A stretch of DNA of 61,430 nucleotides from Tannerella forsythia (GTDB lineage: Bacteria; Bacteroidota; Bacteroidia; Bacteroidales; Tannerellaceae). The stretch covers positions 1-61,430 of the forward strand of contig NZ_JUET01000120.1 of assembly GCF_001006485.1 (NCBI RefSeq). Direction: 5' to 3'. Each line of letters begins with the position of its first letter. The stretch's first letter is position 1. Of this stretch, positions 27,130 to 36,673 are shown piece after piece. Position numbers and translations under genes: made by a program. The notes under the pieces are model-generated. The model was not told the origin of the DNA. It did no database searches and saw only the letters and a program-made list of their open reading frames with translations.

Positions 27130-28488
27130 TTAAGTTAAGAGATACCGGCCGGACTGTTCGAGGTGTCTGAACATCTTCCGGCGTCGGAAGTGAAACAACA
27201 GGGCGGCGATGCTCAGCCCGAAAATAAATCCTCCCCACACGCCAACAGCTCCGAGGCCGAATACGAAGCCGAGCAGGTAACTGCACGGGAGATTGATGCA
27301 GAGGTAGGCGATAAAGGCATATATCATGACGATTCTGACATCGGTAAGGCCTCGTAAGATTCCGGCGCCGACCGTTTGTAATCCGTCCGATACCTGAAAG
27401 ATCCCGGCCATGATGAGCAGTTGTCCGCCGATGTCGATCACAGCCGGATCGGACGAAAAGGCGCTTGCTATTTCGTGCCGGAACACGACTAACAGTGCCC
27501 CGGCAATGGCATTGTAGACGAGGCAGAGGTGCATGGAAGCATTCCCGGCCATACGTGCCGCGCGCAGGTCACGTACACCGATCTGGTGGCTTACGCGTAC
27601 GGTGGTGGCCGAACTGATTCCGAGCACGATCATATACGTCAGGTGGGACATGTTTTGGGCAATCTGATGTCCGGCCTGAGGCGTAGCGCCGAGCCATCCG
27701 ACCATGATGGCCGAGAGAGCGAAAGCCAGCACTTCGAGCAGCATGTGCGCCGCAATGGGAGCGCCTACTTTCACGAGTTCCCACAGGCGTTTCCAATTGA
27801 ACAGTTTCCACCGGAAGGCGCGAAAACAGTTCCACCACACGTTACGCATCCGCATGGCGATAACAAACAAGAGAGGCATCGTCAGACGCGAGATCAGTGT
27901 GGAGATACCGGCCCCCAAGACTCCAAGCTCGGGGAATCCCCATTTTCCGAAGATAAGCAGATAGTTGAGGATAATGTTAATCACGTTTGAAACGATGGTG
28001 ATGACCATGGCAACCCAAGTGTTTCCCATACCTTCCATGAACTGCTTGATGGCAAAGAAATAAAGAAACGGAATGAGACTGAGCGTAAGGCTATGGAAAT
28101 AGGGAATGGCACATTCAACGACAGCCTTATCCTGACCCATGTAGGGCATCAGATATGTGCTCCCGTAAAGCAGGCTGCATATAAAAAGAGCCGATAGCGT
28201 AGCCAACGTCAGCGAGTTTTGGAAAAGCTCCGTCGTCCGTGCGCGGTTGTTCTGCACATAAGCTATTCCCACCAACGGAGTAAGTCCCATCAACAGGCCG
28301 ATGGAAAAGATAAATCCGATGATGAAGACGGAGGAGGCGAATGCAATGGAGGCTAAGGGTACCGTTCCGAGTTGTCCGACCATCAACGTGTCGACCAATT
28401 GCACGATCGCCCCGCCGAGCTGCGTGAATACAATTGGTAATGCTATTTTGAGGTTGCGCTTATAAAAGGGCAAGTATGTATTTAGCAT
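27130..28488 (-). CDS. MATE family efflux transporter
   Basis: The 452-residue protein has about 12 hydrophobic spans in two similar halves and typical MATE sequences: PIVFTQLGGAIVQLVDTLMVGQLG at the start region and GAPIAAHMLLEVLAFALSAI at the beginning of the second half. It should export drugs or metabolites in exchange for Na+ or H+. The substrate cannot be told. A -7 element (TACCTTTG, minus strand) lies 43 bases upstream. Confidence 0.93.
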   Translation of the reverse strand: MLNTYLPFYKRNLKIALPIVFTQLGGAIVQLVDTLMVGQLGTVPLASIAFASSVFIIGFIFSIGLLMGLTPLVGIAYVQNNRARTTELFQNSLTLATLSALFICSLLYGSTYLMPYMGQDKAVVECAIPYFHSLTLSLIPFLYFFAIKQFMEGMGNTWVAMVITIVSNVINIILNYLLIFGKWGFPELGVLGAGISTLISRLTMPLLFVIAMRMRNVWWNCFRAFRWKLFNWKRLWELVKVGAPIAAHMLLEVLAFALSAIMVGWLGATPQAGHQIAQNMSHLTYMIVLGISSATTVRVSHQIGVRDLRAARMAGNASMHLCLVYNAIAGALLVVFRHEIASAFSSDPAVIDIGGQLLIMAGIFQVSDGLQTVGAGILRGLTDVRIVMIYAFIAYLCINLPCSYLLGFVFGLGAVGVWGGFIFGLSIAALLFHFRRRKMFRHLEQSGRYLLT

Positions 28489-28530
28489 AATATGTCATCA
28501 AAATTTATCTTTTTTGTTTGTTTGAAATTA

Positions 28531-28538
28531 CAAAGGTA
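28531..28538 (-). promoter_or_regulatory. -7 element upstream of the MATE gene
   Basis: The minus strand reads TACCTTTG, a perfect TAnnTTTG match, 43 bases before the ATG of the transporter. A -33 partner is not clear. Confidence 0.45.
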
Positions 28539-28620
28539 CATCTTTTGCACAAAGTAGATTGGTTTATCTTTTTCCCTATAGTATTTAAAGAGATAAAAAA
28601 TGTATGCTTTATTAAAAAAC

Positions 28621-28634
28621 ATGTTATATAACAT
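28621..28634. promoter_or_regulatory. 14-bp perfect palindrome, possible operator
   Basis: ATGTTATATAACAT is a perfect palindrome 11 bases upstream of the -33 element of the SusC promoter. Its position fits a binding site for a dimeric regulator. The surrounding 532-base gap (28489-29020) is very AT-rich and otherwise shows only promoters and a long leader. Confidence 0.4.
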
Positions 28635-28645
28635 AGTGTGTTATG

Positions 28646-28676
28646 TTTGTATTTTAAAAATATAATGATAATTTTG
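28646..28676 (+). promoter_or_regulatory. Complete Bacteroidetes promoter for the susCD pair
   Basis: TTTG (28646-28649) and TAATTTTG (28669-28676) are 19 bases apart. Transcription would start near 28683, giving an unusually long leader of about 338 bases before the SusC ATG at 29021. Confidence 0.65.
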
Positions 28677-29020
28677 CATATTCAATAATTGTATATGCCG
28701 TATTTTATAAATAGTATGATAATATCGATGGGGTTTGTTAGTGTTCTTAATGTATTGTTGGGTATATACACTGCTTTATATTAAAATATATTTAAGAAAA
28801 TTTTATTATGAGCTTTCGAGAGATGCTGTGAATGAGTCTTTTGACTCTTTCGGGGGGGATAATTAAGTATATGTTTAATATTAGTTGTAGCCATGTAGTA
28901 GAGCGATTAAGCGATTTAAAAAAGCATGAAGCACGATACTACCTTGTTATATTAATTCTTTAATGCATTACCACTTATTGAATTATCGAAACACATTGTA
29001 TAACAAAAAAACAGACGAAA

Positions 29021-32000
29021 ATGGAAAAGGAAAAACATGTATGGACGAAGGGGTTGTTTGCATTCTTTTTGTGTATATCGGCCTTGTCGCTGTCAGCGCA
29101 GACGATTACAGTGCGTGGAATAGTTACTGATCGTAATAACGAACCGCTTATTGGAGTGACTATCAGGGTTGAAGGATATGAAAATCAAGGTACGGTGACG
29201 GATATGGACGGAAAATACATGCTTGTAGGTGTCCGTAACCACGCAAGCTTGGTATTCAGCTATGTCGGGATGAGGACACAGACCGTCGAAGTAAGAGGGC
29301 GTACGGTCATTGATGTTATTCTTCAGTCAAGCGAAGAATTGTTGGACGAGGTTGTCGTTGTGGGGTACGGAACGCAGAAACAGGGGCAAGTCGTAAGTTC
29401 TCTTTCGACCATTAAAGGAAGACAATTGGAAGTTCCCAGCCGGAGTTTGACGACAACATTGGCCGGACGAATATCAGGACTTTTAGCGATGCAGCGTTCA
29501 GGGGAACCCGGATACGATAATGCCGAAATATGGATTCGGGGGATTAGTTCGTTTGCCGGAGGCACGGGGGCTTTGGTTCTTGTTGATGGAGTACCGAGGA
29601 ACATCAACGATATCAGTCCCGAAGAAATAGAATCGTTTACCATCTTGAAAGATGCTTCTGCAACGGCTGTATACGGTGCCGAAGGTGCCAATGGGGTGAT
29701 TCTGATCAATTCCAAACGCGGTATTTCACAAAAAACAAGTATTGATGTGAGAGCCGATTATTTTGTAAATCAACCTACCCGGATCGTTCGGTTTGCCAAT
29801 TCGGCCGATTGGACAAGGCTTTATAACGAAGCCCAATGGAATACGGCAGGAAATCCTGCACGGTCTTTTTGGGGACAACCGGGAAATTTCACTCCGTTGT
29901 ATTCGGACGAAATTATTCGAAATTACGAAACGGGTATCGACCCTGACCTCTATCCCTGTACCGACTGGATGGATTTGCTTAAATCCGCAGCACATAATCA
30001 GCGTTTGGCATTGAACTTTCGCGGAGGAGGTGAGAAACTGCGTTTTTTTGTGGCTACGTCCTATTTCAATGAAGAAGGGTTGTTCAAATCTAATCCGATT
30101 GATGCAACGGAGTTTCAACGTACGCCTCAATATGAAGTTAATATTGGGCTTAAGAGATATAATCTCCGTACGAATGTTGATATGGATATCACTGCCGGGA
30201 CAAAACTGAGAGTAGATTTGTCGGGACAATATCTTACGACCAATTATCCGGGCACGGGAACGAAAACGATTTTCAACACGATGATGAAAAGTGCTCCTCA
30301 TCTGATACCGATGATTTATTCGAACGGATATCCGTCGAGATACAGTGCCACGGGAGGTTTTGAAAATCCTTATACGCTTCTTAATTTCAAGGGATATGCC
30401 AGAGAGTACAGGGTGGGGCTTCAAACTAATGTCGGACTCCATCAGGATTTGAACTTTATTACGGATGGACTTTATTTTAAAGCGAATGTCAGTTTTGATG
30501 CCGATTTTAATTCCGTTATCCGAAGAGACCGAAAACCCAACGAATACTATCAAGATGGCAGAAATGAAAAAGGAGAACTCCTGTTGAAAAAGGTCGTTAA
30601 CGGACAAACTACTTCTACCGAAGCTCATGGCGGAGGGTTCGGGTCCGGGAACAAACGCATCTATCTCGAAGCTTCTCTGAACTATCAGAAGGAGATAGAC
30701 GATCATACTCTTTCGGGACTCTTGCTTTACATGCAGAAAGAGAGTCAACTCCAAAACAATCCGTACTTGTATAAGAAACAGAGTGTTGTAGGACGTGTTA
30801 GTTATGCATATAAAAATAAGTATTTTACAGACATCAGTTTTGGGTTTACAGGTAGCGAAAACTTCGCTCCGAATCATCGTTTCGGTTTTTTTCCGGCCAT
30901 CGGAATCGGATATACACTTACGAACGAGGCTCTTGTGGGTGACTGGCTGAAACGTAATAAGATTTCCAATCTTAAAATCCGTCTGTCTTATGGACGTACA
31001 GGCAATGATCAGGTTTCTAATACCCGTTTTCCTTATAAAGAGAGTTTGACTTGGTCGAGCGAAAAGATATTTCTTGGTATTTCTTCGGCTGGTGGAACCA
31101 ATCAATCCGAAAACCTGATTTATGAAAAACGGGCGTTCAATCCCAACATACGCTGGGAAATAGAAGATAAACGGAATATCGGGATCGATGTGGGGTTATT
31201 CGATAACAGCCTTGTTATCCATGCTGATTATTTCAACAATCTCCGCAAAGACATCTTGATACAGCGAAATACGGTAAGCGATGTATCGGGGCTTATAGAG
31301 AATCCTTTTCAAAACTATGGGAGAGTGGCTAATCACGGATTCGATGCAAGCCTTAATGTCTCTGAAAAAATTGGGAAATTTGAGATTGGCGCTATAGGAA
31401 CATATACATTCGCCCGGAATAAAATCCTTGAAATGGACGAAGTGCCGAGAGCACACGAATATCAGCGGATGACCGGAGCGAGAATCGGTCAGGTAGATGC
31501 ATGGATAGCTGAGAGGCTCTATACGGACAATGACTTTGATATCGTCACCGATCCGGCAACGGGGGTAAATACTTATACACTGAAAAAAGGAATTCCGGTA
31601 TCCAAGTACGGTGCTGTTTATCCCGGTAATATCAAATATAAAGATATGAATGATGATGGTGTGATTGACGAATATGATTGGGTAAGAACTCCGGAAGGTA
31701 CTTATCCGAGGCGCCCCGAAATTACCTACGGCTTCGGGCTTTCATTCGGATATGGGGGCCTCTATGTCAGCTCGTTTTTTCAGGGAGTGGCTAACGTAAG
31801 CGTATACTTAGCTCCTGGTGAAATGCTTCCTTTTCTTGGTTCTCAGCCTCTTACAACATCGGTAAAAGATTTTGCCCTTGACCGTTGGACCAGTGAGAAC
31901 CCGAGGCAAGATGTGGTTCTACCTCGTCTGATGTTGGATAATGTCAATGCGAATGACAACCGTCGGAGTACATGGTGGTTGCGAGACGGAAGTTTTTTGC

Positions 32001-32209
32001 GCTTTAAAAACCTGGAAATCGGGTATCGTTTCTCACCGAAGGTCTTACAGGCACTTCGCATGAAAGCGCTTCGCGTATATTTTCTCGCTCAGAACCTTCA
32101 CGTATGGGATAAGATCAAATATTGGGACCCGGAGATGGGCAACTCGTCGGATGGAATGGGTTATCCTTTGCAACGTTCGTTTAATTTCGGTATAGATGTC
32201 ACATTTTAA
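29021..32209 (+). CDS. SusC/RagA family TonB-linked outer membrane transporter
   Basis: The protein imports a bound nutrient through the outer membrane with energy from TonB. It has a signal peptide (cut near SLSAQ), a carboxypeptidase-like domain (ITVRGIVTDRNNEPLIGVTI), a TonB box region (DEVVVVGYGTQKQGQV) with the SusC motif, a plug domain (about 125-230, including ILKDASATAVYGAEGANGVI) and a barrel ending in FNFGIDVTF. Length 1062 is normal. There is no N-terminal STN domain and no sigma/anti-sigma pair nearby, so regulation is probably not by the sigma cascade. The SusD partner follows after 13 bases. The substrate is unknown. Confidence 0.95.
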   Translation: MEKEKHVWTKGLFAFFLCISALSLSAQTITVRGIVTDRNNEPLIGVTIRVEGYENQGTVTDMDGKYMLVGVRNHASLVFSYVGMRTQTVEVRGRTVIDVILQSSEELLDEVVVVGYGTQKQGQVVSSLSTIKGRQLEVPSRSLTTTLAGRISGLLAMQRSGEPGYDNAEIWIRGISSFAGGTGALVLVDGVPRNINDISPEEIESFTILKDASATAVYGAEGANGVILINSKRGISQKTSIDVRADYFVNQPTRIVRFANSADWTRLYNEAQWNTAGNPARSFWGQPGNFTPLYSDEIIRNYETGIDPDLYPCTDWMDLLKSAAHNQRLALNFRGGGEKLRFFVATSYFNEEGLFKSNPIDATEFQRTPQYEVNIGLKRYNLRTNVDMDITAGTKLRVDLSGQYLTTNYPGTGTKTIFNTMMKSAPHLIPMIYSNGYPSRYSATGGFENPYTLLNFKGYAREYRVGLQTNVGLHQDLNFITDGLYFKANVSFDADFNSVIRRDRKPNEYYQDGRNEKGELLLKKVVNGQTTSTEAHGGGFGSGNKRIYLEASLNYQKEIDDHTLSGLLLYMQKESQLQNNPYLYKKQSVVGRVSYAYKNKYFTDISFGFTGSENFAPNHRFGFFPAIGIGYTLTNEALVGDWLKRNKISNLKIRLSYGRTGNDQVSNTRFPYKESLTWSSEKIFLGISSAGGTNQSENLIYEKRAFNPNIRWEIEDKRNIGIDVGLFDNSLVIHADYFNNLRKDILIQRNTVSDVSGLIENPFQNYGRVANHGFDASLNVSEKIGKFEIGAIGTYTFARNKILEMDEVPRAHEYQRMTGARIGQVDAWIAERLYTDNDFDIVTDPATGVNTYTLKKGIPVSKYGAVYPGNIKYKDMNDDGVIDEYDWVRTPEGTYPRRPEITYGFGLSFGYGGLYVSSFFQGVANVSVYLAPGEMLPFLGSQPLTTSVKDFALDRWTSENPRQDVVLPRLMLDNVNANDNRRSTWWLRDGSFLRFKNLEIGYRFSPKVLQALRMKALRVYFLAQNLHVWDKIKYWDPEMGNSSDGMGYPLQRSFNFGIDVTF

Positions 32210-32222
32210 CAATTGAAAAAAA

Positions 32223-34232
32223 ATGAAAAATAAAATATTATGCAGCCTCACGGCTCTCGTTATCTTCATTATCGTACTGTCGGTCGCTTCTTGCTCCGAT
32301 TATTTAAATGTTCAGGATGATTTCTCCGCCTCTGATTCCAAAGCATTCGTATTGACACAGAATCCTGCACAGGTCAGGCGTTTTCAACGGTATATATACA
32401 AGGCAATGCCGAACTACAGTGTTTACAGCCGGAGCGCTCCCGGTGGATTAGATAATCCATGGGAGGCGCTTTCTGACAATATGACGACCAACCTCAACGG
32501 TCCACTGAAAGATATGCCCCTTACAGGATATACCTCTTCAAATGGAAATTTCCATCGTTGGAAGGAGCTATATAAAGTGATCAGGCAGGCAACCATCTTT
32601 ATTGATTCCGTCCGCCCTATCGGTCGGTTGGGTGAAGCTGATTTTCTGAATGAGGATGAAATAGAATTACTTAAAGGGGAGGCCTATTTTTTCAGGGCTT
32701 ATTCTCATTATCTCCTGTTCGAATTATACGGGCCTGTTCCAGTGGTACTCACCGAAGCGGATCCTGCAGATCCGGACGCTGATTACGAAAGGAATTCGGT
32801 GGATGAAGTGGTCGATGCCATAGAAAAGGACCTTGACCTTGCCTTGGAAAGGCTGGAGGAAAACAGGCAATCGACGAATTATCCCAGCGGTTTTCAGGAA
32901 GATCGTTTAGCTATTCCTTCCAAAGGCGTAGCACTGGCACTCAGAGCTAAGTTGCGTACACTTGTCGCATCTCCTCTTTATAACGGAGGTTATGAAGAAG
33001 CGTTGGGACTTGAAAATAAAGACGGAAAAAAACTTTTTCCTCTTTACGACCCGAAGAAATGGATAAAAGCCAGAGAATCTCTCGAAGCTTTATTCGAATA
33101 TGCAGGTAAAGGGAATTACGAACTGTATAGAAGTACCTCCGATGATCCTCATTTGAATGTCTATGAACTTTTTCAACGTTACAATAAGGAAATAATTTGG
33201 GCCAGTCCGTATGAAGATTGGAACCATGTGGAATCGGCGCAAACTCCGAGGGATATCATGGTCACCGGTGGGAACAGCAATTGGGGATATATGGGCGTAA
33301 CGCAGGAAATGATAGATGCTTTCTTTATGAGCAATGGGCTGAAAATAAATGATTCTGGGTCTGGTTATGTTGAAACGGGCATTTCGGATGTACTGAATCC
33401 GGCAACACGTTTTATAAAAGGAGGTAAAATAATTATGCTTACGGATAAAAATATCTCGAACATGTATGCAAACCGCGAACCACGATTTTACGCAGCCGTT
33501 ACTTATCAGGGAAAAAGCTGGCATGATGTGGTTTCGAACAAAACGCTGCAAGGGAATGATGCTGCAACATCGAAAGCTACATTGGTATATTTTTCGAAAG
33601 ATAAGAAATCTTCTACCAAGCCGTTACCTGGATACGGAGGCATTGCAAGCAGCAATGCGGAGACCGGAAACTATCCCAATACAGGGGCTTTGGTGTATAA
33701 ATTCAATAACCGTACGGTACATCCTACACTGCCTGGAGCACTCCGTAAAGTATATCGCCCTTCGATTATTTTCAGATTGGGTGACTTCTATCTGCTTTAT
33801 GCGGAGGTGCTTAACGAAATCGACCCGAACGATCCGAAAATTGTTGAATATTTGGATCAGATCAGAACGCGGGCCGGTATTCCGGGGTATGCAGAACTTC
33901 AGAAATCGGGAGCGAAAACTGGCGTTATCGGAAATCAGGAAATGATGCGTCAGGCTATCCGTGATGAGAGGCGTGTCGAACTTTTCGGAGAAGGACAACG
34001 ATATTTCGATGTCCGCAGATGGATGATTGCCGATAAACCTGAGGGGCGGCAAGGAGGTGCTTTTCATGGGATGAACATGGAAGGTTTCGAATCCGACGGA
34101 TCATTTTATAAAAAAACGGAATATGTCAATCTTCCGCGTATTTTCGAAAGAAAGATGTATTTGTATCCGATACCGTACGGTCAAATACGGATTAGTAATA
34201 AGTTAGTTCAAAATCCGGGATGGGAGAAGTAA
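32223..34232 (+). CDS. RagB/SusD family nutrient-binding lipoprotein
   Basis: This surface lipoprotein closes the SusC channel and binds its ligand. The lipobox is SVASC (about Cys24), followed by SDYLNVQDD. The tetratricopeptide-like helical core shows LLKGEAYFFRAYSHYLLFELYG and the C-terminal family motif IRDERRVELFGEGQRYFDVRRW. At 669 residues it is somewhat longer than most SusD proteins (about 500-600). No glycosidase or peptidase gene follows in the same direction, so the pair is an orphan nutrient system; the next genes run on the other strand only 10 bases away. Confidence 0.94.
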   Translation: MKNKILCSLTALVIFIIVLSVASCSDYLNVQDDFSASDSKAFVLTQNPAQVRRFQRYIYKAMPNYSVYSRSAPGGLDNPWEALSDNMTTNLNGPLKDMPLTGYTSSNGNFHRWKELYKVIRQATIFIDSVRPIGRLGEADFLNEDEIELLKGEAYFFRAYSHYLLFELYGPVPVVLTEADPADPDADYERNSVDEVVDAIEKDLDLALERLEENRQSTNYPSGFQEDRLAIPSKGVALALRAKLRTLVASPLYNGGYEEALGLENKDGKKLFPLYDPKKWIKARESLEALFEYAGKGNYELYRSTSDDPHLNVYELFQRYNKEIIWASPYEDWNHVESAQTPRDIMVTGGNSNWGYMGVTQEMIDAFFMSNGLKINDSGSGYVETGISDVLNPATRFIKGGKIIMLTDKNISNMYANREPRFYAAVTYQGKSWHDVVSNKTLQGNDAATSKATLVYFSKDKKSSTKPLPGYGGIASSNAETGNYPNTGALVYKFNNRTVHPTLPGALRKVYRPSIIFRLGDFYLLYAEVLNEIDPNDPKIVEYLDQIRTRAGIPGYAELQKSGAKTGVIGNQEMMRQAIRDERRVELFGEGQRYFDVRRWMIADKPEGRQGGAFHGMNMEGFESDGSFYKKTEYVNLPRIFERKMYLYPIPYGQIRISNKLVQNPGWEK

Positions 34233-34242
34233 TTGTAAAACC

Positions 34243-35442
34243 TTATCTTGACGAATCTTCGGGACGGGATTGCAGAAAAGTGTAAGTCGAAGGAGGGGGC
34301 GAAACGGTATCGCAATCTTCATAGATCATTCGGACGAGTTGTTCGGCTTGGTAACGGTTTGAATAGGTGGGGAACAACAATTGTTTGCGTCGTTCGATTT
34401 CGGAGGTGGTGAAAGGCTGCTTCATCAGTCGTCGGCAAGTGGCAATCATTTGCTCCGGTGTCTCGGCGATGTGACATAACTCATCCAACCCGCTGCCGGC
34501 GAGCATCGGCGGATTAACGACGACGTGGCGTCCGGCAAAGAGGCTGTTCAGCAGTTTCAGCTTCAGCCCGGTGTCCTGAAAAGTCACGAGCAGATGGATG
34601 TGTGCTTCGCCGATGAGCCGGTCGATCCGTTCTGCTGCGGGGTTGGCTTCGACGGAGATGTTCGGATAGCGTGCCGCTTCTTTCAGCAGCCTTTTCGAAG
34701 GATTCATTCCGGCAATGATGCAGCGGAACGGCGAGAGCTTGCCAAACACGTTACGGATCAGGTAGAGCGCTGCCGTTTCATTCTCCTTGACCGACAATTT
34801 CGCATGGTAGAGGAGTATGCCGGACTGTCCTTCTTTCGAGGTGATGGCGTTGTAGGCGTGAAAGCACGGCATAAATTCGACGTGATTCTTCGGGAAGGTC
34901 TTCCGCAGATACGTACAGTCTTTCATCGATACGGCCAGCATGATTTGGGCGTCCTCGACCTTCTGCTCGAATCGCCGGAATCGCTCGGCTTCGACATGGT
35001 AAAACAATTTCTTCAACGGATGATGCTCGGCCTGCCCGATGGCATGGTAATAATCGTGCTCGATGTTGCATCCGCGAAAGATCTTGATACGGCCTGCCAG
35101 TTCGGGATCGGTCAGGTAGTAACAGGTGTGCAGTCCTTCGAACAGAATGGGGTAGTCGTCTTTCCGCAGATTCCGGAGCAAACGTTCATCTTTACGGCTG
35201 TACACGTTGTACGGCAGCAACGATATATTCGTCTGCCATCCCGTCCGCCGACGGTAATAATGCACCTCCTTGCAGATTGCTTCCAACTCGGCTGCGTGCG
35301 GCCGCTCATACTCGAAGCAGTGCAGGATGATTTTGACTCCGCACTCGTGCAGGGCTTTGACCTTGTAATAAATATCGATGACTCCTCCATAGTTGGCCGG
35401 CCACGGAATATTGAGTGCGACGACATGTAACGTTTTATTCAT
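34243..35442 (-). CDS. Glycosyltransferase (GT-B type, GT4-like)
   Basis: The start at 35442 (MNKTLHVVALNIPWPANYGG) gives 399 residues and overlaps the stop of the previous gene by 8 bases. The N-terminal half has the pattern of a GT-B donor fold with a YGGVIDIYYKVKAL loop; the C-terminal half has LLVTFQDTGLKLKLLNSLFAGRHVV, the usual site for binding a nucleotide sugar. The upstream part of the open frame, to 35670, is Arg/Ser-rich and not real. It is the last gene of the glycan operon. Donor and acceptor are unknown. Confidence 0.82.
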   Translation of the reverse strand: MNKTLHVVALNIPWPANYGGVIDIYYKVKALHECGVKIILHCFEYERPHAAELEAICKEVHYYRRRTGWQTNISLLPYNVYSRKDERLLRNLRKDDYPILFEGLHTCYYLTDPELAGRIKIFRGCNIEHDYYHAIGQAEHHPLKKLFYHVEAERFRRFEQKVEDAQIMLAVSMKDCTYLRKTFPKNHVEFMPCFHAYNAITSKEGQSGILLYHAKLSVKENETAALYLIRNVFGKLSPFRCIIAGMNPSKRLLKEAARYPNISVEANPAAERIDRLIGEAHIHLLVTFQDTGLKLKLLNSLFAGRHVVVNPPMLAGSGLDELCHIAETPEQMIATCRRLMKQPFTTSEIERRKQLLFPTYSNRYQAEQLVRMIYEDCDTVSPPPSTYTFLQSRPEDSSR

Positions 35443-36673
35443 GATGCGGTGCGATTTGTTCAAAAATACGGATGAATTGGAGCGCCTGCGTCTCGCGTGA
35501 GAACGATTGCACTTCTTTGCGGTCGACGTCGATCGACGTTGTTTTCTCCGTTTGCCATTGGAGGTAATACCGCCGGATAAACGCGTACACCTCATCTTCG
35601 TTGTGTGCCGAAAGGCCGGCCCTCGTTCGTCTGATAACCTCTTCGAGGCATCCCTCGTCGCCCCGCACACAAAGTATCGGTTTCTCGACGGCCAGCGCTT
35701 CGAAAAATTTCGTGGTCATGATGCCTTTCGGACCGTTTTTGTCCGCCTTGTTCGTCAGCAGCAGCAACATCGAACTTTCGTTGAGGATGGCGGGGATACG
35801 TGCGGCCGGCACATAACCGGGATAATCCATATAGTCGGCGATTGGATACATTTTGACTTCTTGTTGAAGCTGTTGCTTCGACTGCGGATCGATGAACCAG
35901 CGGATACGGAACGTCTCAGGGGTGATGATTCCTTCGCGCGAAAGCCGTGCGACAGCCTTGAAAAGCAGTTCCGGATTACGCATGGAAGAACTGAGCAGGC
36001 GTCCGGTATAGGTGATGCGAAATTCCGGGGTGCGGATGGTGACAGGTGCAAACAACTCCGGATCGAATCCGTTACAGATAAGTTGCGTGTTCGGGTTCAG
36101 ACGTTGCAGTACGGAGACGTGCCAAGGGGAGACGGTGGTGACACAGTCGGCCCGGCGCAGCACCTTATTTCGCTGCCGGAGGCTATGGCTGCGGAACAGC
36201 CGGGCGATAAGTTTCTCTGCTCCGAACAGCTTGGGGAGCGGATGAGCGATATATTCGTAGTTGCTGTATTGCTCGATGATGTCGCGCAGATCGACGACGA
36301 ACGGCAGGCGATACTTCCGGGCGATTTTTCGTGCGGCCGGCAGCGGGAAGCTCCGGTAGGTACTGCAAAGCAACACGTCGTAGCGTTGTTGTTCGAGTTT
36401 TTTCTCCGCCTCCTGCGCCATACGCCGGTTCTTGTACCCGAAAAACAATTCCAGCAGCAGGACTTTCAACCATTCCACACGACTTCCTGAACGGTGGTAG
36501 CGAATGAAAGAGACGTCGGTATCGCCTTTCAGAAAAGCGAAGGTCTCGTCGGGAAGATACTCCGACACCACGGTCGGATGCCACCCGTTTTGTTTCAGAT
36601 ACTTGCACAGGTAGCCCATGCGTGGCCCGAAGGCCGGCGGAAACTGATCGCAAAGTATCAGCACGTGCTTCAT
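35435..36673 (-). CDS. Glycosyltransferase family 4-like protein
   Basis: Start 36673 overlaps the wecB stop as ATGA. The 412-residue GT-B protein begins KHVLILCDQFPPAFGPRMGY and continues with VDLRDIIEQYSNYEY, CVTTVSPWHVSVLQRL, ITYTGRLLSSSMRNPELLFK and FEALAVEKPILCVRGDEGC, all typical of GT4 enzymes. It likely transfers a sugar onto a lipid-linked or surface glycan. It is coupled to wecB upstream and to the other glycosyltransferase downstream. Confidence 0.88.
   Translation of the reverse strand: MKHVLILCDQFPPAFGPRMGYLCKYLKQNGWHPTVVSEYLPDETFAFLKGDTDVSFIRYHRSGSRVEWLKVLLLELFFGYKNRRMAQEAEKKLEQQRYDVLLCSTYRSFPLPAARKIARKYRLPFVVDLRDIIEQYSNYEYIAHPLPKLFGAEKLIARLFRSHSLRQRNKVLRRADCVTTVSPWHVSVLQRLNPNTQLICNGFDPELFAPVTIRTPEFRITYTGRLLSSSMRNPELLFKAVARLSREGIITPETFRIRWFIDPQSKQQLQQEVKMYPIADYMDYPGYVPAARIPAILNESSMLLLLTNKADKNGPKGIMTTKFFEALAVEKPILCVRGDEGCLEEVIRRTRAGLSAHNEDEVYAFIRRYYLQWQTEKTTSIDVDRKEVQSFSRETQALQFIRIFEQIAPHHE

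Noticed and set aside
29726-31105. 459-residue minus-strand frame inside the SusC gene
   Set aside because: It lies fully antisense to a clear SusC barrel, is rich in Arg, Ile and Ser, and matches no family pattern.
34525-35430. 301-residue plus-strand frame opposite a glycosyltransferase
   Set aside because: The minus-strand gene has family motifs and coupled neighbours; this one does not.
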